Below are positions 11,701 to 23,551 of a stretch of DNA of 64,000 bases, piece after piece. Every line of letters starts with the position of its first letter. Position 1 is the stretch's first letter. The notes below the pieces were generated by a model that ran no database searches, had not been told where the DNA came from, and saw only the letters and a program-made list of their open reading frames with translations. The position numbers and the translations under genes were made by a program. This stretch comes from Eimeria necatrix (lineage: Eukaryota; Apicomplexa; Conoidasida; Eucoccidiorida; Eimeriidae): NCBI RefSeq assembly GCF_000499385.1, contig NW_013652137.1, positions 62,001-126,000 on the forward strand, given 5' to 3'.

Positions 11701-13751
11701 TGCACGTACGTCGTATCAAATAAAGACGCACAAAGACCAACTGCACTCGGCCAGCAACTCTTCTCATGCAAAGTGTGCAAAAGACAGCAGCAGCATCAGC
11801 AACAGATACTGTTGGAAGCGCAGCGGGACAACCAGCAGAAAAAAACAGCAAAGAAGGCAGCAGCATCATAGACGGCTGCGCAAACAGCGAGAGCACGAGC
11901 AACAACACAAAAGCAAAAGCTTCCGCAGCAGCACAAGCAGCATCAGTAGCAGCAGCATCGGTGACAGAAGCACCATGAGCAGCAGCAACAATGACACTGG
12001 TAACAGGGGGTTGAAGGAGTAAGGTTCCCAGGTTGTGTGTTCCCTGTGGGATGCCGGACGAATCGAGGCAGCCAAATAGCTAAATACAATAAGTGACGAG
12101 CGGACACGCAGGCAGACACAAAAGCTGACCAACAGTGACAGCGATGAAAAGCAGGCATAGTCACAGATATGCATGCATTAACAAACAGCTTCGGACATCC
12201 GCACACCCATAAAGAGACGAAGACACCACAGTTGCACAGAGGTACAGCTCGGTAGGTTCATAGAAACAGTTGCACTGCGACTCAATTATTGTCTTGTCAG
12301 GCCGTTCTTTCAATCAGACGATGCAGTTCGCTTCCTCACACACTAGTAAGCATCTTGTCCTTTACTCCATTGACCAGCTCCCATCTCGCGGCTTTGCGTG
12401 CCACCATGTTTTCATCGCGTGTGCCAATCTATTGCTTCTAACTCTCTGTATGTTTCAGTGCCTCGTTCCTGCCTCTCTCTCTTCTTCGGTCTCTGCGTTC
12501 AACAACCTGCGTTGCTCTGCGCACAACCCAACAGTTTCTCCTGCTCCGTAGCTACTGGAATGTTACGTATACTACCGCATGTGCATGCCTGAAGCTTGAG
12601 AGCTTCAGCACCGGGCTTTCCTTCAGCGTTGAGTGCACAGGCCGTAGGGTTGAAGGTAAGGGGCTCATGGCTGTATCACTTTGCTTGCTGTCTTTCTCTG
12701 CCTGTTCATTCGAAGTCGACTACATCAACGCACTTTTTGCCCTCATGCAGAAGGTGCTGAAAAATCTCTCGGACGCTATGAGCTGTTCCTTTGTGAGAGA
12801 AGGGATGATACAAACTACTTACTTTGGCTGCTACGAAGGCGTAGATGCAGTTTGGAATGTGAGATAAAGCACAGAAAACAGGAACTGAAAAAAATGCATG
12901 GAACTAGCAGATACACGTAACGAGAGACAGGCAGTACCAAGCTAAATGCAGAGGGCAGGATCTGTAGATGGATACGGCAAGGCACCAAAAAGCACGCAGG
13001 TGTCGCTGCCTTTTTTGTGTCTGTTGCTTGTATTGTCCTGAAAGACACCAACAAGCACACAGGTGTCCCAGTCCTGTTTGTTCTTGTAGCTTGTATTGTC
13101 CTGAAGGCCCAGCTGCTCAATTTTTTTGCCCTGATCTGTATGCACGGTATTGATCTCTGTGACTGTTTTACCTGCGCTTATGCTTATTCTTTCTTTTTTG
13201 GGGGCAGTCTTCGCGTTTCGTTTTGGTGCTCGTTTTTATGCTGGCAAACCCCCTCACACTTTTAAGATGTAGCTCTAAGAGGGCGTCATTTTTCGTCATC
13301 ACTATCTTCGTCTTCGTCAACTTGCGTGCTAAGTGGCGTGGATGAAATTTGGATGAGCCGTTGTGTCATTCTAGCTTTCAAGCACTATCTCTGCAAAGTA
13401 GTTTTTTGCTTCTGTCCTTGCATTGCCAGTGGGTCTACCTTGTCTCCCTGTGCGAGACTACTACTCCTTTGTGTATCTGTGTGCAGCTGTATTTGTGTGT
13501 TTTCCGCTCAGGCTGCAATGCTGCGTTTTATCGGCCAGCTGTGTGCAGTGCTCCTGGGCCTGCTGTTCTTCATACTTTGGCGCATGCAGAAAGACAACAA
13601 GATGCTGGAAGAGGAGCCACGCGAAGACAAGCAACATCTTCTGAAGGCAGAAAGGGCCCCAGAGGTGTTCGATCAAACAGGGGAGGATTCCAGTGCCACC
13701 GCCAAGGACAGAGAGCAGCCCGTCGTCGAGTCCAGCTCGATGTGGGCCTGA
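7572..13751 (+). CDS. Prominin-like five-pass membrane protein
   Basis: This is a surface or endomembrane protein with prominin topology. Phase-consistent exons are 7572-7970, 8976-10449, 10694-10815, 11081-11236, 11394-11646, 12301-12345, 12716-12858 and 13512-13751. One further exon near 12470-12659 (ending VECTGRRVE) is likely, but its acceptor is unresolved. Exon 1 encodes a signal peptide (hydrophobic TALSVLLFVLATFVCLSG). Exon 2 has TM1 (FSCVLIGVLVLLLWLLLF), a short cysteine-rich cytoplasmic loop (QSCCARCRWVCCCW), TM2, a large loop, TM3, a short loop and TM4, followed by GAPLCSVG. The last exons carry a paired-cysteine motif (SCSFVREG and GCYEGVDAVW), TM5 (IGQLCAVLLGLLFFILW) and a charged cytoplasmic tail. 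The Cys-rich loop after TM1, two large outer loops and the cysteine pair before TM5 are prominin (CD133) features. Prominins sit on membrane protrusions in animals; the role here is unknown. Other multi-pass families with this layout (tweety) are a weaker fit because of the fifth TM. Confidence 0.7.
8643..8771. repeat. (GT)n microsatellite with TTTG and TA tails
   Basis: A near-perfect GT dinucleotide tract of roughly 90 bases, with a GA interruption near 8716, runs into (TTTG)n and then (TA)n at about 8758-8771. GT-rich sequence continues to about 8830. It lies inside intron 1 of the prominin-like gene. Long spurious open frames encoding CVCV or THTH arise from it on both strands and are not genes. 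Confidence 0.95.
12983..13108 (+). repeat. Two-copy 63-bp tandem repeat in an intron
   Basis: A unit starting caccaaaaagcac (12983) recurs as caccaacaagcac (13046) with a 63-bp period. Both units end in the shared stretch cttgtattgtcctgaa. The copies differ at several positions. The repeat lies in the last intron of the prominin-like gene, just upstream of the TM5 exon. Confidence 0.8.
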
Positions 13752-16341
13752 GGAGAATCTCGTGATAATGCTGCCATTTTTGTCTTGCTCATTTTGCCCC
13801 TCGCTGTCGCTTTGCTCTCCAAACAAACGTAGAAAGGGAGATAAGACCGAAGACTGGCGAGCTGCATCGCCGCCCGAGTTTTCTGAAGAGCTACAAGAGG
13901 TCACCCAGGCGATGCGAATCAGGGCGAAAGGGAAAGCACCAATGATACTGCCCAGAGAAGAGCAGATTAATGGGCTTGTTCGCATATGTGGGGCGCTCCA
14001 AGCAAGTGTGCATGCACTTTATATATATGTACCGTATACATGTCCATAAGCCTACATATACATGAATATCAGTGCACCGGCACAATTCCATATTAATTTC
14101 CAGGCAAAAATATACGAGCATACCAATGCGCATCCCCTTTCATACACATTTACCGATCCATGCGCATGCATTCACACTTCATCTAATCAGCATTGATACA
14201 CATTCGTTCAGGAGTTTGGAAGTGCGTTCCTCAAAATACAAGTGCAGAACACCCAAACGCAATTAAGGAAAAACGTAGAACTTGTATCCTCATGCATGTG
14301 CAGTGAGCTGTAGGCTTTTGCACAGCGGCATGGAGACGACACAGTCACATCATGAAATGTATGTATTTGTATTCGACAGCTAAATGATTAGTAGTTGTGC
14401 GTTACCTGCTCCCCGCCTTTCTTCCCGAAAGGCTCTCAGGAGAGAGATCGCACTCGGGTTGTGCGCATAGTACACCCCGGCAGCAGGAAGCTGCGCCTAC
14501 ACGGCAGTTGGCCACACTTGTAGAAATATTCCGAGTAGGGCTCAAAGCGGGGAAGGTGGGGACGGTTTTTGTAGTGTATTCGCAGGAAATGTTAAGCCTG
14601 CAGATGCGCAGCGAAAGGGGGGAGCAAAACAGTGCATTTTCAGTGTTAGGGGGCCTCTCCTGATTGTCCGTTCTGTTTGCCTCCATCGTTTTATCAACTA
14701 TGCAGTCACAAGCTCGTTGCATGCCAAGCACGTCTCCAGTGCTTCTTTGTTTGACATGGCTTTCTCACTTGTGTCTCTGTGTTGCGTGTCGCTCTATTAT
14801 TCTTTCCCTATGCTGGTATTTTGGAAATTCGTGGCTCCGATGCGAGGGCAGCATTTGTCTTCCTTGTGGTCCCCTGCCTTTGCTTGCACCTCAGCGTGAA
14901 ACTTTGTGAACCAGTCCTTGCTTAGCCTACCATGCGGAAGACGATTGCAAGGCACTTAGATCCAAACCAACCGTCAAAACAATTTGCGTGTTTTGTAATC
15001 TGGGACTAGGGAAAGAACACTTAGCATGGCAAGTCTCAACACAGCAGGCAGCTTCCCGGGCTGTTCACCGCAACAATTTAGCTGACCACGCTGATCCTAT
15101 GGTATGCCTGCTGCTTTCTCTCTGCGGGCTTCCACTTTATATCCGTAGTCCGCAAAAAACGCATGGTCCTTTAACTAATAGGTATACAGTTGTTCGTTCC
15201 CTTCCCTCTCAGTTTTAAGCCTCAGACGCTTATTGAATATAAGACAGAGATAACAGGACGCGGTTAGTTCTAGCTGCAGAGAAGCACTCCAGGGCGCATT
15301 TGGAACCCTCTGCAAATGACAGTGTACTCCTCAGCTCTTTTTCATCCGGTACTGCTGTTCGTATCCTACCCCGGAACGCCGAGTGGAGCAGGACACATCA
15401 CTGGTAGGGCTCGGTGTCGCCATACTGAAGGTAGACTACTCGGGCAGCTCAGAGTGTTACCTCGAAGTAAATGACCTCGAGGGAAGTCTTCGTAGTGTAC
15501 ACAGCACTGCTAAAGCAACTGCCTCCTCAATAGCGCGTTGCTTCCGCTTAGTACCAGTCAACTCTCTCTGATCATCTTCCGCGTCTAAAATCTAAATCCG
15601 GCTGCCATTAGCTACTGGGTCGTTGGGGCTCACGACGGCTCGCTACTCAGTATTGTTTAAATAAAAACAGTACATTTGGGTCTAACTAATTTTGCATTTG
15701 TCAAAAGAAAACCATATGCGAAAAACGGCATCAACCGCCGACACGGTCTTCACAAGTAAAGGCAGACTCTCTTGCCAACTACCACCAACCCTCCCGTCAA
15801 CAGCAACTGCTGCAGCAGCAGCTACTCCTGCTGCAGCTACCGCAAATTCCGTAACAACGGGCTCGGTTCACTACTGGCGCATTCTGTGGGCGTCTTGCTT
15901 GTCTGGCTGGCTGTGCATTCATAAGCAAGCGCGTTGTGTTCATTTTCGTCTCATTTCTTTCTCCTATTTTTGTACGCCTCCTTCAGCTCCCAACAGAAAC
16001 GCCGTAGACAACAAAAGCCCCAGAATGATAAAGACAAAGAGATGGACAGCGAAACGACGACAACAAAGACAAATGCAGACAGCAGTGGCGGGCCACGGCG
16101 CGGCCATGAGATATCAGAGGCAAGCGGAACCAGCGATAGCGCACGCTGAGGCAGGAGATCGAATGAGAGAAAAACAAAATCTGCTGCTTTTTGCTGAATG
16201 CCCAACTAGGAAACTCGGATTAATAGATGTCCCGATTTGGAAGCTGAGGCCGGGTGACAGCGATCTGCCTCCCACCCAATCTTTAGATGTTCATTCCTTC
16301 AACCATCGCTGCAGCAGTGGAAGCCGTTTCTGTTGCCAGTC
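13752..16341. other. Convergent intergenic region, no gene recognised
   Basis: This region lies between the 3' end of the prominin-like gene and the 3' end of the minus-strand mtHSP70 gene. Several open frames exist, the longest being 240 codons at 15692-16414. None shows a recognisable motif, and the longest overlaps the last HSP70 exon and contains GCA-repeat sequence near 15810-15840. I see no supported gene here. Confidence 0.5.
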
Positions 16342-19300
16342 TCACGGCTTGCTGCTGCTGTCACCGCTGCTCGTGCTGCTGCTGTCGCCGTCAGCAGATG
16401 TGCTGTTGCTCTGACAAAAATACAAGCAAACCAAAGCAAAAACAGTTGGACCGCTGCAGCAACTCATGCTGCAGCGGTGGCTCTGCATTCCACACCCGTT
16501 CGCTGCGACTAATTGAATGCCTGCAGGTTCTTTAAAAACTTGTACATTCGTCCATGCGCACGCTTTAGTTCACGAAAAGCAATAAGCCTAGACTATGAGC
16601 TACAGCTTAGAATGAAGGCATGACAAGAGAGGCGTGATACCTGGCTGTAGGCTTGCTGTGAGACTTTCCACGAGAGTTCCTGTAGAGCCTTTACGCGAGA
16701 GCGAATTGTCTCCAGCTCGCCCTCGACTAGAGCTGAGCGCAACTCCTGAATGCGACTCTCTAGATCGGTTTTGTCCTCAGCAGATATTTTGTCCTGTCAG
16801 CACATTCAACAGACGGTGTGGGGAGAATACATTGAAACGAAACTAAGCCTTCCAAGCATATGACTAAGAATAATGAAGAAGAACAGTTCACTGTCTACAC
16901 GATAACTTGTCAAGAGCGCAAACACGTAGGGCGAGAATTAACAAACGAAAAAACGCGGCACAGACATTGTCAATCAACAAAAAACAGGCGGCAAAACAAC
17001 GGGAGCAAAACCCGGGAGCAGAACGAAAATTGTTATTCCTTCTCTCCTTGGCCTCCCCGTGGCACTAGGGTATTTCGTTCCAAATTCGTCTATATTGGCA
17101 TCCGTATTCAGGTTCTGCGTCAGTGGGTGATGCCTCATTTCTGCAGTGACATCTCGTGTGCGTACTTTCAGGTCACTGATCTGCTTCTCCACGGAGTAGA
17201 CGAGCGTCTCCGCTTCATTCTTGGCGGCAACTAAGTCCTTCTGCCTCTGGTCTTCGTCTTTGAACCTCTCCGCGTCTTCCACCATCTGCTTAATCTGTGC
17301 CTCGCTGAGTCCTCCACTGCTCTGAATAGTAATCTGCTGCCGCTTGCCTGTTGACTTGTCTACTGCACTGATGTTCATAATGCCGTTTGCGTCCACGTCG
17401 AAGGTAACCTCAATCTGGGGGACACCGCGAGGAGCTGGAGGAATTCCCACTAAATCGAACTGACCCAGCAGCTTGTTCGCAGAGGCCATTTCACGCTCGC
17501 CCTGATACACCTTGATGCCCACCTGCGGCAAAAGCAGTATCAGTGCAAGGAATAGATACTGCAGCACAAGCGGGCTAAGCGCTGGCAGCAGCAGGCAATG
17601 CTACGCACTGTAGGCGGCTGACGAAGAAGTAGCAGAAACCAGAGCGCTTGCAGCACAATTACGCGCAACAGCAGCAGCAACAACCAGAAGCTGCAGCAGA
17701 ACAAGTAAGGCACAAACAGTCACAATGTCCAACAACAGCAAGCCCTACCACAAAATTAAAAGCGGTAGCAGCACATTAAATTACTAACTTGTGTTTGGTT
17801 GTCCGCGGCAGTAGAGAAAATCTGGCTCTTTTTGGTGGGAATGGTGGTGTTGCGGTTGATGAGTCTCGTGAAGACGCCTCCGAGCGTCTCAATGCCGAGA
17901 GAGAGAGGGCATACATCGAGCAACAGCAGGTCCTTGATCTCGCCCTTCAGGACTCCCGCCTGTATTGCGGCGCCGGCCGCCACAGCTTCATCCGGGTTGA
18001 CGCCCTTAGAGGGCTCCTTGTGGAAAATGCTCTTCACCACCTCAGCAACCTTGGGCATGCGGGTCATTCCCCCCACAAGAATGACATCACTCAGGTCAGC
18101 CTTCTGCACCCCTGCGTCCCTTATGCATTTCTCGCAGGGCTCAATGCTTTGTTGCAGGAGTGCACCCACCAGCTCCTCGAGATGGGCACGAGAGAGGGAG
18201 ACCTGCAGATGTTTGGGACCGGATTGGTCGGCGGTGATGAATGGTAGGTTGATCTCAGTTGAAAGCTTCGAAGACAGCTCGATTTTGGCCGTTTCCGCAG
18301 CCTCGCGTAGCCTCTGCAGAGCCAGCCTGTCCTTGCTAAGATCAATGCCCTCTTTCTTCTTAAACTCATTCACCAGGAACTGCAGCACCTTCTGGTCGAA
18401 ATCCTCCCCTCCCAAGCTGGTGTTGCCATTGGTCGCCTTCACCTCAAACACTCCTCCCAGTATCTCCAAGATTGAAACGTCGAAAGTTCCGCCACCCAAG
18501 TCATAGACAGCTATGGTGCGCCCGTCTTCTTTTTCCATACCGTAGGCCAGGGCGGCGGCAGTGGGCTCGTTAATTATGCGGAGGACGTCCAAACCCGCTG
18601 AGGCCCAATACATACACAGAAGCGAAGGGATGAACGAGGCAGAAACAACAGGGCGCAAGGGTAACGGGCACAGGCACAGGAAGCATCACAAAGGCACACG
18701 CGAAGCAAAAACCGGCAAAGTGACACAAACAAGGAGAAAATGAAAAAAAAGACAGCACACACACTTCAAACAGAAAACAACTGAGCTGCAAGAGGCTAAA
18801 AGTGAAGCCCAGAACACAGCCACTGGTAGTCACAAGCGAGAGACAATCGCGTTCCAACAAAGGGAACAAGCGGCAAAACCCGTCCCTGAGACTGCCAAAT
18901 GCATAAACAAAGTAGACAAAAACAACTAGAAACAGCTGAAGGAAGTCCCCGTTGCAGCAGACGAACCGATCTTCCCTGCGTCTTTTGTGGCCTGCCTCTG
19001 TGAGTCGTTGAAGTACGCTGGAACTGTGATAACTGCTTGGTTCACATCGCGCCCCAAATAGGACTCAGCAGTCTCCTTCATCTTCATCAGCACAAAGGCG
19101 CCGATCTGGGGAAAGCGCAGCAAGAGAAATAGCAGAAGGAATGGAGACGCAAAAAGAGCACACTGACACGAGCTCAGCGAAACTGCAGTAGAACCAATGA
19201 CTCTCACCACTGCACTCCTAACTGAGCGGCTCTTGCCAGTCCTCCAACTTGTATGCTCCAAGCCCTATCCCCCAGGCCCAAACCCTACCCTCTAGTCCCA

Positions 19301-20477
19301 GACCATACACCCTAAACTCTTGAGCATGTTGCCTCACCTGTGAGGGGGAGTACTTCTTGCCCCAACCTTCAACCCAGGCGTCGCCATTGTCTGCCCTGAT
19401 GACTTTATAAGGGAGAATCTTTCTCTCCTTTGCGATTGCCTCCTCGTCGAAAGACCTCCCGATGAGCCTCTTAGTGCTGAAAAAGGTATTTTCAGGGTTG
19501 GTGATGGCCTGCCGCTTCGCCACTACACCCACCAGTCTCTGGCCGTCCTTTGTGAAGGCCACCACCGACGGAGTTGTCCTCATGCCCTCGGAGTTCTCCA
19601 GCACCTTCGGCTGAGAGCCCTCCATCACTGCCACGCAGCTGTTTGTTGTGCCCAAGTCGATACCCACAACATCCCCCCGTACCCCGCTGAAGCCACGCCG
19701 GCTGCGGAGAACACAAGGGAAAGAAAATCTAAATTACTATCCCACTGCTCGCAGTCTGCTGGCTTGATCAAGGGAATGTGCAGATTAGTTAGGCACTGGA
19801 GAAAGGCAGCTGCTGCCGCAATGGGGCTACGATGCAGATCGCAGCGCAGCGCCGTGAGAGCAGTTTGAAGTCAGGAAAGGCCCAGAGCAGCACACACAGC
19901 AGCAGCGAGGGCAGCACGAAGGCAAACTGCCACACACACAGACAGCGGCACACCCACTAGAACACACACCGGGTACACAGATGCAACTCCGCTCTGCAAC
20001 ACTAGACTCTGGGCCTCAAGCATAATCACAGCAACACAAAAACAACACACGCCAAAATGAAACAACACACTACAAAACGGCCGGCAGACGGAGCCAAAAA
20101 AGCAGAGACGCGGCATCGCCACCAGCACCAGCCGTGCGACGACGCGGATGCACAAGCGTGCAAGACTAACCAATCCCTAAGCCATGCATATTTAATTAGC
20201 GTATGCGCGAAATTTCTGCGCTAGTGAACGCTACAGCCACCGCATGCCGACGCTGCAACAGTGTCGAGTGTAAGGGGCTTGCTGCTGCTCTTGGAAGCCC
20301 CCGCCTCTGGTAGATCGCGAAGGTTCCTCACCTTGCTAACGAAGACAGAGTGCCAACCGCCGCCGTACGTACACCTGAAAAAACCCCGTTGTTCCTTAGG
20401 GCGCCCGCGAGGCCTGCGGGGGCACGGCTGCGCGCCCACAGCGCCCTGGCGGCAGAGAGTGCCACTGCTCCCCGCAT
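16342..20477 (-). CDS. Mitochondrial HSP70 (DnaK-type chaperone)
   Basis: This is the ATP-dependent chaperone of the mitochondrial matrix, which drives protein import, folding and Fe-S cluster assembly. The ATG at 20475-20477 opens a basic, alanine/arginine-rich targeting peptide ([18 protein letters not shown]). Exons in transcription order are 20477-~20335, 19701-19338, 19105-18967, 18597-17789, 17522-17166, 16793-16641 and 16410-16342; the junctions after exon 1 keep phase. Hallmarks are [16 protein letters not shown] (phosphate loop), [36 protein letters not shown], the interdomain linker around [13 protein letters not shown] and the substrate-binding segment [20 protein letters not shown]. 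The final exon is a short Ser/Asp-rich tail ending [18 protein letters not shown] together with the targeting peptide points to the mitochondrial rather than the cytosolic or BiP paralogue. The protein is full length. An intron carries a telomere-like tract. Confidence 0.95.
19258..19322 (-). repeat. Degenerate telomere-like (TTTAGGG)n tract
   Basis: Within the intron between the second and third HSP70 exons, the plus strand reads as imperfect copies of CCCTAAA (agccctatccc, aaaccctaccct, caccctaaact) at roughly 10-20 base spacing. On the minus strand this is a degenerate TTTAGGG array. Interstitial telomere-like repeats are known from repeat-rich Eimeria DNA. This one is short and eroded. 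Confidence 0.6.
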
Positions 20478-21380
20478 TTTTTGGAGGAAACACCACGAAA
20501 TATAATTAAGTAAACTAGAAGCAACTGAATAGCAATGCAGAAAACCAAGAAAAGTCGGAGTTCCCGACAACACGCTACCCCCTTTGGTTACGCTAGGCTC
20601 CGTTGCACGCAGCCTGGAGAGCACGCAGGGTCTCACAGCTTCTGAGACCTTCGCCAATCTATTTAAGGGCTTTCCAGCTTACATATAGCAATAAAACAAT
20701 TTTATCCTGTTTCCCATGTTTTTGACGGCGAGAATGAATCGAGGTATTGAGAAAGAGAGCTCACGGCAGACCCTCCCCACTCGCGGCAGACCCAAGCGTA
20801 GCTGCCCAGCAGCCCCACAGACCGCACCAAAGTGAGACGTTTCGCTGCTTGTTCTTTCCCTTTCTTTATATTTTTTTGACAAAAGTGTGTTCAGCCTCAT
20901 CTGTTGTCTCACTCATTTACTGAGGGCAAGAAGTATCTACTGAACGCCCGTGATCGTGTACCCGGCCGCTTGGCGGTCAGGGGGCCCCTGCAAGACTCTG
21001 GGGGCCCTCGCGCCTATTTTTGCCGTATTTCTCTATATCTTGCTTTTTTAGAGAATTTGCAAACAGGTTGACACGGGTGAATGGTTCTGATTGAACGAGG
21101 CCCTCGACGGTATCCGTAATTGTACACAGAGGGTGCACAGGGGCCCCATTTCGCTTTTTTGGCTCATCCTCTGCATCAACTTTACCTGGCAGGTCTTTTT
21201 CATCTTTGTCTCCCAGGTGTTAGGCTGCTGGCCCTGCTCATCGTCTGGGCTCTGCGTGTTGGGGGATCCTCTGTCCCATACATTCTGAGGGGCCCCCGGG
21301 GGTCCCCTGCGGACCCCCATATATCTGCGTTGTCTCTGGGCCTTCCTCCGGTGTCACGTATCGTCCAGGGGTGTTGACCA
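20478..21380. other. Divergent intergenic region (shared promoter zone)
   Basis: About 900 bp separate the divergently transcribed mtHSP70 (minus) and RanBP2 zinc-finger (plus) genes, so both promoters should lie here. No specific promoter motif could be identified. A cggccgcttggcgg patch at 20962 and GGGGCCC-type blocks at 20980-21005 and 21285-21320 are the only striking compositions. Confidence 0.5.
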
Positions 21381-22259
21381 ATGGTCCGGCGGCGGAAAGG
21401 ATGGAGGGGACCCCGGGAGGCCCTGCAGAACTTTGGAGAGGATGACTTGCCCATCCACATCCGCCGTGGGTCCCCTGAGTACACACCAATGCCACGCCCT
21501 TTGGAGCCCTTTTTGCTCGAGGCCCTAGAAAATCTCCCAAGGGAGGCTTCCTCAGACAGTTCGTCTGACTCGTCCAGTGAGAGGAAGAAGAAGAAGAGAA
21601 AGAAGAGACGCAGCCGATCCCGCTCTTTGTCCCCTAGTTCAAGTGACTCGTCCTCAAGCGACGGGCACAGGAGGAGCAAAAAAAAAGGCAAAAAAAAACA
21701 CAAAAGTAAACATAAGAAAAAGGGGAAACACAAGTCGACTTCGCCGGATCACAGCGCCGCCGCTCCGTCTGCTGCTGCTGCAGCAGTTGCTGCAAGGGCA
21801 GCAGCAGGGGCAGCGACAGGCGACTCCCAGTCAGACGACAAGATCGTCATATTTGACAAAGCTAGCAGGACGTTTACTTCTGAGGCGGGCGGCGGTAGTT
21901 GCGGCGGTATTGGGGGCCCCCTGGGGGCCCCTCACAGTCTGCAGGGCTCCGTTTTTGACTTGCAGAACTACAGGAAGGCATTTGGGCTATCTTGTGGCAA
22001 CTATACCTTTGTACCGGAGGGGGATTCCATGCCTGCTGCTGCTGCTGCTGCAGTATCGGCAGCAGCAGCAGCAGCAACGGCTGCGGGAGGCCCTGGGGGG
22101 ACCATGCTGAGTGTCGGTGGGGGATCGCAGGGGGACAGGGGCACCCGGGTGACCCCCAAGACTCACCCTCACCTGTACTGGAGCTGCTGGAAGTGTGGGG
22201 CCCTCAATTACAAGACAAGACACCAGTGCATAAAGTGCAATCGTCTCTTCCAACGCTAG
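21381..22259 (+). CDS. SR/K-rich protein with one RanBP2-type zinc finger
   Basis: This is a single-exon gene of 292 codons. The ATG at 21381 opens MVRRRKGWRGPREAL; residues ~67-125 are a serine/lysine/arginine-rich tract (SSDSS, KKKKRKKRRSRSRSLS and poly-K/H) typical of splicing-associated proteins. Alanine runs encoded by GCA/GCT repeats follow. The C-terminal ~30 residues hold a RanBP2-type zinc finger with the family pattern W-x-C-x2-C-x3-N-x6-C-x2-C (WSCWKCGALNYKTRHQC, then IKC). That finger binds single-stranded RNA in ZRANB2-like proteins and ubiquitin in others. An RNA-processing role is the better guess given the SR tract, but it is inference. Confidence 0.75.
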   Translation: MVRRRKGWRGPREALQNFGEDDLPIHIRRGSPEYTPMPRPLEPFLLEALENLPREASSDSSSDSSSERKKKKRKKRRSRSRSLSPSSSDSSSSDGHRRSKKKGKKKHKSKHKKKGKHKSTSPDHSAAAPSAAAAAVAARAAAGAATGDSQSDDKIVIFDKASRTFTSEAGGGSCGGIGGPLGAPHSLQGSVFDLQNYRKAFGLSCGNYTFVPEGDSMPAAAAAAVSAAAAAATAAGGPGGTMLSVGGGSQGDRGTRVTPKTHPHLYWSCWKCGALNYKTRHQCIKCNRLFQR

Positions 22260-23551
22260 GAGACGCCGGGCGAGGGATAACAGCATACAAGGCGAACGGG
22301 GAACACGCCTACAGCAGCAGCTGTGTCGCTACAGCAGCGGCAGCATAGCGGCATTAGCAGCACTGCTGCAGCGGCTCCACAGCTGCAGCAGCAGCATCAC
22401 AGCTGCATCGGCGGCTCTGCAGCAGCAGCATAGCCACAGCAGCAGCGTACCTGCAGTAGCAGCGTAGGTGCTGCGGCAGCGCAGCTGTTGCACCAGCACA
22501 GATGCAGCACGAGAAACAAGCAAATAAAACAACACAGAAGTGGACAGGGGCAAGGGTAATGAGACTGCGGTGGGGCCCATAATCAGTCCCCGCGGGCCCT
22601 CGTGGCCATTTGTTTGCTATACAACAATGCTCTTTAGATTTGTCCTTGACACAGAGGCGCAGAAACAGAGTTACAGAAGCAGCAAATCGCACAGAGTGAA
22701 AAAGACAGGAGCAGGCCGCGAGACAGAGTGCCAATTCATTTTAGTCAGTTGTAAAATGGGGGATTAGTATGCAGTGAGAAAGGTAGAAGATGTCCAAAAA
22801 GTCAACGGGAGAACAAAGGTAACGCACAGACAACGGGGAGGGGCGGACGCAGCAAATAAGTTGGAGAAACAGAATGCAGCAAACAGATAGGCAATGGGCG
22901 CAGACCAGCCGGTATAAAATGGAACAGTAAAGCCTGCAAAGAACTATAATAGGATCTGTGCGATGAGAAACGGAGTCAGAGAGGCTGCGAGCGGGCGTTG
23001 AGGAGGAAATAAACAGAGAGTCGAAAACTGGCGGAGAGGCAAAAGCCGAAAGAGACGGCAAAGAGAGAAACGGAGTTCGTTATTGAACGAAGTTCGACTT
23101 CTCGTCGAGGCAGTTATTTGGCAAACAATGCGGCGCCGCCAGGCACAAACTACCCACTACCACTCGCTGCGAAGGTTGGGCACACAGGGCCCCACTGGGG
23201 GCCGAAGCACACCCGAAAGCCCCCCGTAGGAGGCCAAAAAGTGGCCTGGGAGCAAGGCAGGTCCTCGAAAGCGTCGAGGCAACACGGGAGGCCAAGGCCG
23301 CTGGGGCTCCACATACAAGTAGCCCCGCGGTCTCTAATGGCCTACACCTGGGCATGCGCAGCAGCGCCTTCCTACGTTTGGGGAGCTGAGACACACAGAA
23401 GGTGCCATGGTCGCTGCTCGCTGCCGCGTAGATGCGGCTTACTGCTGCATGATTTGCTGCCTTTGGTGTTTGGCTCTTTTGCTTTCACAGTCAAGTCTGC
23501 ATGCATTTTGCTCGGTTGCACGTATGCTTGTTTGCACGTGCGTTTGGTCTT
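22260..23551. other. Convergent intergenic region with GCA repeats
   Basis: This is the 3' region between the zinc-finger gene (plus) and the large homopolymer-rich gene (minus). A GCA/CAG-rich block lies at about 22310-22500. The rest contains only short open frames without recognisable motifs. Confidence 0.5.

Noticed and set aside
17789..18506. Plus-strand open frames of 150-235 codons
   Set aside because: They are antisense shadows of the highly conserved mtHSP70 exon.
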